From JAGOBX01 sp017999075 [NCBI: Candidatus Babelota bacterium] (GTDB taxonomy: Bacteria > JAGOBX01): a stretch of 6,473 nt of DNA. Positions 1 through 6,304 of this stretch are shown one piece after another (the first letter of the stretch is position 1; each line of letters begins with the position of its first letter). The stretch is from NCBI GenBank assembly GCA_017999075.1, contig JAGOBX010000204.1:1-6473 (forward strand). The letters run 5' to 3'. The notes under the pieces were generated by a model. That model had not been told where the DNA came from. It saw only the letters and a program-made list of their open reading frames with translations, and searched no databases. The position numbers and the translations under genes were made by a program.

Positions 1-1
1 G

Positions 2-595
2 TCATATACAGCTGTGAATTTTGAATTATTTGATTTTAATACGTCAAATCACATAAGCGGATTAAGTGAAGCGTTTAATAATTTGAAATTGAAATACAGG
101 CTGCCTTCAGGTGTAAATAAATTTAACGGCAGATTATTTGCAATATTTCAGTATAACGAGGAATTGCGCCAATGGCATCAGATCTCGCCTTCTTATCAGT
201 ATAATATTTTATCAGGGATTGAAGTTGAGATTCAGATTTCGCATTTTTCAATTTACGGATTATTTGCGATTCCTTATTTTGAACAATCGGGCGACGTTGA
301 AATATATCCGAATCCGTTTATAGCAGGCGACAGAAATTTCAAGACAGGAAGAAATTATACAGGAACTGACGACGGCAGCGGAATATATTTTGCCGGAAGC
401 AATTTGAAAAATGCTAATGTAAAAATTGTTAATCTTGCCGGTTATGTGGTGAATGAATTTAATACTGGCGGAGAAAGTTATTTTCAATGGGATGTTTTTG
501 ACAGAAAGGGAAGACCTGTGTCTTCTGGTCTGTATTATGTTATTATTGAGACTGGAAATTATAAATGCGTAAAAAAATTACAAATTATTCGTTAA
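2..595 (+). CDS. C-terminal part of a secreted/surface protein with a PNPF-type (T9SS- or FlgD-like) C-terminal domain; 5' end cut by window
   Basis: The frame is open to the left edge, so this is the last 197 codons of a longer gene. The GTG at 14 is internal and not a credible start. Two parts are visible. The first (about 2-271) is beta-rich. It ends in a HFSIYGLF segment (HFS at 242-250) preceded by a 'yn-ee-l-r-q-W' stretch, the pattern of beta-sandwich modules that often precede such C-termini. The second (about 296-592) opens with IYPNPF (PNPF at 308-319), continues with a VKIVNLAG strand and a 'W-D-..-D-..-G-..-V-S-S-G-L-Y-Y' turn, and finishes in KKLQIIR. That is the layout of a type IX sorting domain or FlgD-like Ig domain. 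The inferred role is an exported protein, either anchored at the cell surface or released. The N-terminal function cannot be seen. The downstream barrel gene overlaps it by 31 nt. Confidence 0.8.
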   Translation, partial: SYTAVNFELFDFNTSNHISGLSEAFNNLKLKYRLPSGVNKFNGRLFAIFQYNEELRQWHQISPSYQYNILSGIEVEIQISHFSIYGLFAIPYFEQSGDVEIYPNPFIAGDRNFKTGRNYTGTDDGSGIYFAGSNLKNANVKIVNLAGYVVNEFNTGGESYFQWDVFDRKGRPVSSGLYYVIIETGNYKCVKKLQIIR

Positions 596-1863
596 TTATT
601 GTTTTTTTTATTTTATCTGTTTTAAGTTACGGATATTCGTTTAATGCCGGAGTTCCTCTTACTTTACGATATACTGCGGAACATTCTGCGTTATCAGCTG
701 TAACAGCGTTCAGTTCCGGAATAAACGGTATTTTATATAATCCGGCGCTGGTTAAATTAGAAAAATATGACAGGAATTTTGTAAGCAGCTACATATCGCT
801 GCCGCAGCAGATAAGCCTTTATTATCTTGCTTTTTCAAAAGAACTTGAACAGGATAAAAATACAAGGTTATCAGTTTTTTTATCAGGAATTGACGGCGGT
901 TCAATAAATCAGACAATGATAAACGGAAGAGATATTGAATATACTAATAATTCAAGCGGGTATTCCGGATTTCAGGGCGGGTTATCTGTTTCGTATAACC
1001 GGAATAAAATAGGATACGGATTTAATCTTAAGAATTATTCTGAAAAAATATCAGGATATAAAGATAATTTGATTTTATTTGATTTTGGATTTTTATATAA
1101 AAATATATTTGAAAATTTAGATGCCGGAATTTCTGCATTGAACATAGGATCAAACATAAAAATAAATAATTCTGAAGAAAAAATATCGAGAATATTTTCC
1201 GGAGGGTTAAAATATTCTGTTTATAGATTTGATATTCTTGTTGATTTGAAAAAAATCGGAGAACTGTCTCCGAAATTTTCGTACGGGATTAATTTCAGAT
1301 TTGATGATAATTTTCATCTGATGGCTGGATACAATGGAACTAAAGATATAAATAATTATATTTCTTTCGGATTCGGGTATTTCTATAATTCTCTGGGAAT
1401 ACAATATGCATATGATAATTATGATGAACTTGGGGATTTACACTATATAACTATAAGTATGAGTTTAAAACCTTTGTCGAATATTTTTGGAATAAAAAAA
1501 CAAAAAACAGATAATGATAAACTGAAAATCAATAAAAAATCTGTTTATAAAAATGATATGGGGCAAAATGATAAATCTAATAAAACTGAATATGAAAATA
1601 AAAAATCGGAAAATAAACCTGAAGTTAAATTGAATTATGAAACTATTGATATAGGAAAGTTAAAAGAAAATGCTTTGAAAGCATTTGAATCAAAACAATA
1701 TGAATTGGCTGTTATTATACTGCAGAAAATTATTTATAACCAGCCTGAAGATATTGAATCTATAAAACTTCTTGGCGATGTTTATTTTGAAATCAAAGAT
1801 TATGACAATGCAGTAAAATGTTATGATATGGTTCAGAGAATAGGATTAAGGAAAGTTAAATAA
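565..1863 (+). CDS. PorV/UPF0164-like outer-membrane barrel protein with C-terminal TPR tail
   Basis: 432 aa. Residues 1-25 form a signal peptide (MRKK n-region, hydrophobic core IIVFFILSVL, cleavage near SYGYS/FNAG). Residues 26-65 resemble the start of PorV/PorQ (UPF0164) proteins: an 'aGvp..lr' opening, small residues where the family has its glycine-rich turn, then ILYNPALV in place of the usual 'WNPAgl'. Residues 70-305 are alternating amphipathic strands rich in Gly, Tyr and Phe, consistent with a barrel. Residues 311-358 are a Lys/Asn/Glu-rich linker. Residues 363-428 fit two TPR units, with the consensus 'A..Y..A' positions kept in KAFESKQYELAV and GDVYFEIKDYDNAV. PorV carries type IX cargo at the outer membrane. 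Whether this homologue does so is inference. The ATG at 565 lies 8 nt after a GGA (554-556) and gives an intact signal peptide, which supports the overlap with the upstream gene. Confidence 0.75.
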   Translation: MRKKITNYSLIIVFFILSVLSYGYSFNAGVPLTLRYTAEHSALSAVTAFSSGINGILYNPALVKLEKYDRNFVSSYISLPQQISLYYLAFSKELEQDKNTRLSVFLSGIDGGSINQTMINGRDIEYTNNSSGYSGFQGGLSVSYNRNKIGYGFNLKNYSEKISGYKDNLILFDFGFLYKNIFENLDAGISALNIGSNIKINNSEEKISRIFSGGLKYSVYRFDILVDLKKIGELSPKFSYGINFRFDDNFHLMAGYNGTKDINNYISFGFGYFYNSLGIQYAYDNYDELGDLHYITISMSLKPLSNIFGIKKQKTDNDKLKINKKSVYKNDMGQNDKSNKTEYENKKSENKPEVKLNYETIDIGKLKENALKAFESKQYELAVIILQKIIYNQPEDIESIKLLGDVYFEIKDYDNAVKCYDMVQRIGLRKVK

Positions 1864-1971
1864 TAATTTTGTTTTAACAGGATTGTTTATTATATAAAGG
1901 AAAATAGTTACATAAACAGAAAAATTAGAATTTTGCTTGCGGAAGTTTTAGAAAATCAGAGTTTTGGATTT
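1864..1971 (+). other. AT-rich spacer upstream of the exported-protein gene
   Basis: This 108-nt gap has no RNA gene, strong hairpin or T-tract terminator that I can see. It contains an AAAGG (1896-1900) resembling a Shine-Dalgarno site, but no ATG, GTG or TTG lies at a suitable distance. The frame of the next gene stays open back to the TAA at 1864. Its only accepted start codon upstream of the ATG at 1972 is a TTG at 1933. An ATA at 1912, 11 nt after the AAAGG, is in frame but is not an accepted start. Confidence 0.5.
1869..1898 (+). promoter_or_regulatory. Weak candidate sigma-70-type promoter
   Basis: TTGTTT (1869-1874), an 18-nt spacer and TATAAA (1893-1898) resemble a housekeeping promoter ahead of the gene at 1972. 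In sequence this AT-rich such matches arise easily by chance, so this is only a candidate. Confidence 0.2.
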
Positions 1972-2673
1972 ATGGATTATTATTTAGAAAAAAAATATGG
2001 TTATGTCTTATTAATTTTAATGGGTTTCGTTTTGAATTGCATTGGGTTGAATGCCGCTGATATTTCATGGTTTGATTCAGGCGATACGTTTTTTTATAAT
2101 ACAGTTAAGAAAACAGAAATAATATCGGATCAAAACGGCGATACGCTGTATTATAACATAGAATATTATAAATCAGGAGATTTTTTGAGAATAGAACGTT
2201 ATGCATTTAGAGAAAAGGTGGAAACTTTTATTTTACATATAGGGAATGATTATCATGTTTGGCGTAAAAATTCTGATGGAAAAACTATAAGCCAATTTCA
2301 AAAAAAAGATGATCCTGATAAATATAAGTATAATTCTCAAATTCTCAATTATTCAGAAAATATTTTTAATGATTATTTCGGAAGTGAAACTGCCAACCTT
2401 GATGAATTGAAGTTTGAAATAACCGGAGATACAAAAGGAATGTTTGATGGACTGAATGAAGAAGTCTATCATTTATCATCTAAACTTATAGATATTTCAG
2501 GCGCAAATATGTATATAAACGAGCATTGGCTGACAAAAAAACGAATGGTTATAAAAGAAATTTCAAGACATTATGTCAAGTCTATTGGATTGGATTTTAT
2601 ATTGAAGAGTATTTCGGTAAAAACAAATGAATTTGATTGCATATTGCCGGAAAATTTAAATAAAATTTATTGA
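1972..2673 (+). CDS. Exported protein of unknown function, possibly LolA/lipoprotein-sorting-like fold
   Basis: 233 aa from the ATG at 1972. A TTG at 1933 would add 13 residues ahead of the signal peptide and looks less likely, although the ribosome-binding sequence before the ATG (CAGAG 1957-1961, GGA 1966-1968) is also poor. The N-terminus is a signal peptide: EKK, a hydrophobic core from Y11, then LNA/AD with cleavage near residue 28. A cysteine at residue 23 (VLNC) is an imperfect lipobox, so a lipoprotein is possible. The mature part is almost all alternating strands. DFLRIERY, an HIGNDYHVWR hairpin, and a C-terminal EHWLTKK followed by FILKSISV and CILPENL resemble the order of elements in LolA-type proteins ('W-l....p.k', final 'f.lP'). 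I do not recognise a specific family. It probably acts in the periplasm or at the outer membrane. Its stop is 11 nt before the debranching-enzyme start, so the two are probably cotranscribed. Confidence 0.7.
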   Translation: MDYYLEKKYGYVLLILMGFVLNCIGLNAADISWFDSGDTFFYNTVKKTEIISDQNGDTLYYNIEYYKSGDFLRIERYAFREKVETFILHIGNDYHVWRKNSDGKTISQFQKKDDPDKYKYNSQILNYSENIFNDYFGSETANLDELKFEITGDTKGMFDGLNEEVYHLSSKLIDISGANMYINEHWLTKKRMVIKEISRHYVKSIGLDFILKSISVKTNEFDCILPENLNKIY

Positions 2674-2675
2674 CC

Positions 2676-2678
2676 GGA
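2676..2678 (+). promoter_or_regulatory. Short Shine-Dalgarno (GGA) that decides the debranching-enzyme start
   Basis: CCGGAAAAAAT places GGA six bases before the ATG at 2685. The in-frame TTG at 2670 overlaps the previous stop codon and would leave this site inside the coding region. The ATG at 2685 is therefore preferred. Confidence 0.5.
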
Positions 2679-2684
2679 AAAAAT

Positions 2685-4787
2685 ATGTTATGTGAAAATT
2701 TGAAAATTGAAACATGCAGCGAGCGTATTGCAGTTTTTTCAAATAAGAAATCAGGATGTTATTTTACTCAAACTTGTAACAAAAACAGCGATTACTGGCG
2801 CGGCTGGTTTGTTAATGATGATAAAATTATCGATGATTATTCAATTTTAACTGAATCCGGCTATTTAGATAAATCAGAAACATTTTCGGAAATATATCCT
2901 CATAAAATAATAAAAAAATCGCAAAATATTTTTGTGGAAGAAATTTTTCCTGATTATAGCGATTCGCTTATATTAACTTTAAACAATAAAACCAAAAGTA
3001 TTTCATTTATTCCGCTTATAGCCGGAGAACGAAAAATTTCCGGAATAGAAATTAAGAAAAACGCAGTTATATTTGCTTTTGATGAATTTAAATTTTTAAC
3101 ATTAACAATCGGTAAAAGTTCCGGAATTGAAATTATAGATAATCATATTCCTGATTTATCTTATAATAAATATCATACTCCTGTTAAAATTAATTTTGAT
3201 TATGGAGAACATACTGTTGTTTTAAGTTATGCTTCAAATAAAGAGGATTCTCTGAATAAAGGGATAGAAATTTTTAAGAATAAATTTGAAATTATCGAAC
3301 AAAAAATTAATCGTATAAACGGCATTTTGAAATATGCGGATATAAATGTATCTGATAAAATTTATGAGTTTAGTTTGAACTGGATTTTAGTTCAGACTGA
3401 TAATTTAATAATGGAAAAAGTCGGTAAGGGAATTTATGCCGGATATCCATGGTTTAATAATTATTGGGGAAGAGACACATTTATTTCTTTTCCTGGAGCA
3501 ACTCTTGTAACTGGAAAGTTTGAAGATGCAAAACAGATATTGACTTCATTTTTTGATTTTCAAAACAATGATAAAAATTCAGAATTTTACGGAAGAGTTC
3601 CAAACAGGGTAAATAATGAAAACGATATTATATATAATACGGCAGATGGAACTCCTTGGTCAGTTATTCAATTGTATAATTATGTTAAATATACCGGAGA
3701 CATTGAATTGCTGGAGAAATTGTATGAAAAAGTTCGATTAAGTATTGAATCAAATATTGTCAGGGCAGATGAAAAATTTTTTTTGAAGCATAAAGATGCA
3801 GAAACATGGATGGACGCTCAGATTAATGGAAAGATTCCTATTACTCCGCGCGGCAACAGGGCAAATGATATTCAGGTATTATGGTTCAATCAATTGAAAT
3901 ACGGAATAATTATATCGGAAATTCTCGAGAAAAAAAATACAGCAGAAAAATGGAAATCAATATTAGAAACTCTTAAAAAAAATTTTAGAGGATTTTTTAT
4001 TAACAGTTCAGGCACTTTGTTTGATCACTTGAATCAGGACGGTTCTGCAGATATGCAGATACGTCCGAATCAGATTTTTGCAGTATCACTCGGACTTGAT
4101 GATTTGATTGAGTTTGAAACAGGTAAAAGAATTTTAGACGAAGTTGTTTTTAAACTCACTTATTCTTATGGAGTAGGTTCTTTGAATCAGGATGACCCTG
4201 ATTTTAAACCTTTTCATCATAGTCCTGATTATCATTTTGATTTGGCGTATCACAATGGTATTGTATGGCAGTGGCTTGCCGGTCATTTAATAACTTCTCT
4301 CGTGAAATTCGGAAAAACTGATACTGCTTTTGGACTTACCAAAAATATGGCAGACCAAAGTATGAATAAAGGAGCCGCTGGATGTATAGCTGAACTCATT
4401 GACGCATTTCCTGATAAAAACGGAAATATAAAGTTATCCGGAGCTTTTTCTCAGGCATGGAGTAATGCTGAATTTTTAAGAAATTTTTATTCGGATTATT
4501 GCGGATTTAATCCTGACATGATTAATAATACTCTGTATCTTTCTCCTTTTTTACCGGAAGAGATTAATTTTGTGTCTTTTGTTGGATATTTTGGCGGAAA
4601 TGCAGTTAAAATCACGTTTGAAAAAAATGGAGAATTATTGAATTGTCAGATAAGTCCGGTTAAAACCGGATTCCTCCAAAAAATCAAAATTATTTTTTAT
4701 AATTCAGATGAAAGAGAAATTTATTTGAAAAATGAAAACCGTTTTTTAATTGATTTGAATTTGAAACGCATTATAGAGAAAAACTAA
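2685..4787 (+). CDS. Amylo-alpha-1,6-glucosidase (glycogen debranching enzyme, GH133 / GDE_C)
   Basis: 700 aa, cytoplasmic, no signal peptide. It should hydrolyse alpha-1,6 branch stubs of glycogen or limit dextrins. Residues 1 to about 205 form a beta-rich N-terminal domain. From about 225 comes the (alpha/alpha)6 catalytic domain with the family motifs in order: AGYPWFNNYWGRDT (252-265), YNTADGTPW (317-325), TWMDA (374-378), ITPRG (386-390), IRPNQ (459-463), AYHNGIVWQW (521-530), GCIAELIDA (566-574) and SQAWSNAE (589-596). By analogy with characterised debranching enzymes, D377 (TWMDA) and E570 (AELIDA) are the likely catalytic acids; both are present. The tail has the usual beta-strand ending (LYLSPFLPEE). 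Length suits the single-activity bacterial type, which lacks the 4-alpha-glucanotransferase domain of eukaryotic debranchers. No other glycogen gene is in the window. Small departures from the family norm include FDLAYHNG where many members have 'RDgAYHqG'. Confidence 0.93.
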   Translation: MLCENLKIETCSERIAVFSNKKSGCYFTQTCNKNSDYWRGWFVNDDKIIDDYSILTESGYLDKSETFSEIYPHKIIKKSQNIFVEEIFPDYSDSLILTLNNKTKSISFIPLIAGERKISGIEIKKNAVIFAFDEFKFLTLTIGKSSGIEIIDNHIPDLSYNKYHTPVKINFDYGEHTVVLSYASNKEDSLNKGIEIFKNKFEIIEQKINRINGILKYADINVSDKIYEFSLNWILVQTDNLIMEKVGKGIYAGYPWFNNYWGRDTFISFPGATLVTGKFEDAKQILTSFFDFQNNDKNSEFYGRVPNRVNNENDIIYNTADGTPWSVIQLYNYVKYTGDIELLEKLYEKVRLSIESNIVRADEKFFLKHKDAETWMDAQINGKIPITPRGNRANDIQVLWFNQLKYGIIISEILEKKNTAEKWKSILETLKKNFRGFFINSSGTLFDHLNQDGSADMQIRPNQIFAVSLGLDDLIEFETGKRILDEVVFKLTYSYGVGSLNQDDPDFKPFHHSPDYHFDLAYHNGIVWQWLAGHLITSLVKFGKTDTAFGLTKNMADQSMNKGAAGCIAELIDAFPDKNGNIKLSGAFSQAWSNAEFLRNFYSDYCGFNPDMINNTLYLSPFLPEEINFVSFVGYFGGNAVKITFEKNGELLNCQISPVKTGFLQKIKIIFYNSDEREIYLKNENRFLIDLNLKRIIEKN
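4655..4670. repeat. 16-bp perfect palindrome inside the debranching-enzyme gene
   Basis: TCCGGTT (4655-4661) and AACCGGA (4664-4670) are exact reverse complements separated by AA. The sequence lies about 120 nt before the stop and codes for the S-P-V-K-T-G region. No T-run follows, so it is not an ordinary terminator. It may be chance, helped by the general excess of CCGG in this DNA. Confidence 0.5.
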
Positions 4788-4809
4788 GTATAAAAATTAT
4801 ATTTTCATA

Positions 4810-4839
4810 TTGATTTTTTTATTTTTCTATATATATATT
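4810..4839 (+). promoter_or_regulatory. Candidate sigma-70-type promoter for asd
   Basis: TTGATT (4810-4815), an 18-nt spacer and TATATT (4834-4839) sit in the 98-nt spacer between the debranching enzyme and asd, about 47 nt before the start codon. This is the longest gap in the right half and the most natural place for a new transcript to begin. The region is nearly all A/T, so the match has limited weight. Confidence 0.35.
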
Positions 4840-4870
4840 AAGTCATAAATTATTTTCAAAATTTTCTAAA

Positions 4871-4878
4871 AAGGGTGA
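4871..4878 (+). promoter_or_regulatory. Ribosome binding site of asd
   Basis: AAGGGTGA lies 7 nt before the ATG at 4886. It is the strongest Shine-Dalgarno-like sequence in the window; the other genes rely on GGA or less. Confidence 0.6.
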
Positions 4879-4885
4879 ATACGGT

Positions 4886-5902
4886 ATGAAAAATTATTAT
4901 GTGGCAGTTGCAGGCGCAACAGGCGCAGTTGGAACAGAAATGATTAAATGTTTGGAAGACAGAAAATTTCCTGTAAGTAAAATCAAACTTCTTGCTTCAT
5001 CGAAATCTGTTGGAAAAAAGTTGAAATTCCGCGGAGAAGATATTAAGGTGGAAGAATTAAAACATGATTCTTTCAAAGGCGTTGATATTGCATTGTTTTC
5101 AGCAGGCGGCGACCGGAGTTTAGAATTTGCTCCTTCAGCGGCTAAAGATAAATGCGTTGTGATTGATAACAGCAGCGCGTTCAGAATGGATAAAGAAACT
5201 CCGCTTGTAGTTCCTGAAGTTAATCCTGATGCAGCGAAAAATCATAAATATATAATTGCCAATCCTAATTGCTCTACAATTCAGATGGTGGTTACATTAA
5301 AACCTATTCACGATATTTCAAAAATAAAAAATGTAATAGTATCTACATACCAGTCCGTATCCGGAGCCGGAGCTAAGGGTATGGATGAACTTATGAAACA
5401 AACAACTGCAATAGTAAATAATTCAGAAGTTCCCGGACCATCAAAATTTGCTCATAGAATTGCATTCAATTGCCTTCCTCATATAGATAGTTTTATTGAA
5501 AACCGCTATACTAAAGAAGAAATGAAAATGGTGAATGAAACAAGAAAAATTATGGGAGACAATTCGATAAATGTTTCTCCAACTACTGTAAGAGTTCCGG
5601 TATTCCGCGGACACAGCGAATCAGTTACTGTAATAACGGAACGCAAAATTACGAGAGATGAAGTTATTGCTGCTTTTTCAAATGCTCCGGGAATTATAGT
5701 TCAGGATGATCCGTTTAAAGCAGTATATCCTTTAGCTATTGATTGCGAAGGAAAATACGATACTTTTGTGGGAAGAATAAGAGAAGATATAGGGCTTGAA
5801 AATGCGCTGTCTATGTGGATTGTTTCTGATAATTTGCTTAAAGGCGCTGCTTCTAATGCTGTACAAATAGCAGAATTGCTTGCTGAAAAAAATTGGTTAT
5901 AA
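4886..5902 (+). CDS. asd: Aspartate-semialdehyde dehydrogenase
   Basis: 338 aa, the usual length for the family, cytoplasmic. It reduces L-aspartyl-4-phosphate to L-aspartate-4-semialdehyde with NADPH, the step leading to lysine/diaminopimelate, threonine and methionine. The N-terminal Rossmann domain shows GATGAVG (10-16) and the SAGG turn (72-75). SSAFRMD (96-102) carries the phosphate-binding arginine R99. The catalytic cysteine is C129 in NPNCST, Q156 sits in TYQSVSGAG, and the acid-base histidine is H243 in FRGHSE. The C-terminal part has the family's DNLLKGAASNAVQIAE ending, which returns to the nucleotide fold. The ATG at 4886 is fixed by its ribosome binding site and by the Rossmann strand starting at residue 4. 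No other aspartate-pathway gene adjoins it. It probably starts a transcript that continues into the lipoprotein and kinase genes. Confidence 0.97.
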   Translation: MKNYYVAVAGATGAVGTEMIKCLEDRKFPVSKIKLLASSKSVGKKLKFRGEDIKVEELKHDSFKGVDIALFSAGGDRSLEFAPSAAKDKCVVIDNSSAFRMDKETPLVVPEVNPDAAKNHKYIIANPNCSTIQMVVTLKPIHDISKIKNVIVSTYQSVSGAGAKGMDELMKQTTAIVNNSEVPGPSKFAHRIAFNCLPHIDSFIENRYTKEEMKMVNETRKIMGDNSINVSPTTVRVPVFRGHSESVTVITERKITRDEVIAAFSNAPGIIVQDDPFKAVYPLAIDCEGKYDTFVGRIREDIGLENALSMWIVSDNLLKGAASNAVQIAELLAEKNWL

Positions 5903-5926
5903 ATCAGATATTTTAAAGTTGAAATA

Positions 5927-6304
5927 ATGAGAATAATAATATTTGTATTACTGATTTTTATGGTTTTATTTTTAACTAATTGCGTTAAAAAACCTGATAA
6001 TGCTCTTGAACAATTAGTGTCTGATACAGGAACTGTTTCAGTAAGCACTTATATTATTGATTCAGATGGAAGTATAAATAATACTGAAGATATTATTGAT
6101 ACTGAAGCTATAAGAAAAAAAGCCCGTGAAGAGTTTGAATCTCAAAATCAAATAATGCTTCAAAAATATGACGAAAGAACTTCTAAAGAGGAAGAAAAAA
6201 ATATTTCGGATACATTAAATTTGATTGAAAATAAGGGAATTGGCAATATAATTAAAAAAAAAGAATTAATTGGTAAACTTGATAAAAAAAAATCAAATGA
6301 ATAA
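5927..6304 (+). CDS. Small charged lipoprotein of unknown function
   Basis: 125 aa. Residues 1-18 are a short n-region (MR) and a very hydrophobic core, followed by the lipobox-like L-T-N-C with the acceptor cysteine at 19. Asn at -1 departs from the usual G/A/S but is tolerated in some phyla, such as spirochaetes. The mature part has no recognisable fold. Residues 25-60 are Ser/Thr/Asp/Ile-rich and acidic. Residues 60-100 look helical and strongly charged (EAIRKKAREEFES, YDERTSKEEEKN) and may form a coiled coil. The end is Lys-rich. It should sit in a membrane facing the periplasm or the surface. It starts 24 nt after asd with only a poor ribosome binding site and overlaps the next gene by 8 nt, so cotranslation is likely. 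I do not recognise a family. Confidence 0.7.
   Translation: MRIIIFVLLIFMVLFLTNCVKKPDNALEQLVSDTGTVSVSTYIIDSDGSINNTEDIIDTEAIRKKAREEFESQNQIMLQKYDERTSKEEEKNISDTLNLIENKGIGNIIKKKELIGKLDKKKSNE
6254..6292 (+). repeat. Pair of A9 homopolymer tracts at the 3' end of the lipoprotein gene
   Basis: Nine consecutive A residues occur at 6254-6262 and again at 6284-6292, 30 bp apart start to start. Both encode lysines of the lipoprotein tail. The second ends 4 nt before the start codon of the kinase gene. Runs of this length are prone to replication and transcriptional slippage. Confidence 0.85.

Noticed and set aside
14-16. GTG at 14 as the true start of the first gene
   Set aside because: The frame is open to the left edge, there is no signal peptide or ribosome binding site, and the visible domain starts mid-fold.
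138-323. Plus-strand open frame of 61 codons in another frame
   Set aside because: It is a shadow of the CTD protein's frame with no family resemblance.
260-487. Minus-strand open frame of 75 codons
   Set aside because: It lies opposite the well-supported C-terminal domain, has no ribosome binding site or recognisable motif, and looks like an antisense shadow.
1207-1404. Minus-strand open frame of 65 codons
   Set aside because: It is antisense to the barrel strands, in AT-rich DNA with few stops on this strand, and shows no protein signature.
1912-1971. Longer N-terminus for the exported protein, from an ATA codon at 1912 after AAAGG, or from TTG 1933
   Set aside because: ATA is not an accepted start. 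Either extension would put 13-20 extra residues ahead of a normal signal peptide.
4793-4820. Possible terminator: AAAAT-TAT-ATTTT hairpin followed by a T7 run
   Set aside because: The stem has five A-T pairs only, far too weak for an intrinsic terminator, and the T-run does not directly follow it.
4828-4839. TATATATATATT run as a microsatellite or origin-type AT element
   Set aside because: It is short and is better explained as an AT-rich promoter region. No DnaA boxes or repeated motifs accompany it.
5701-6048. Minus-strand open frame of 115 codons
   Set aside because: It covers the conserved C-terminus of asd and the lipoprotein's signal peptide on the other strand. No motif supports it.
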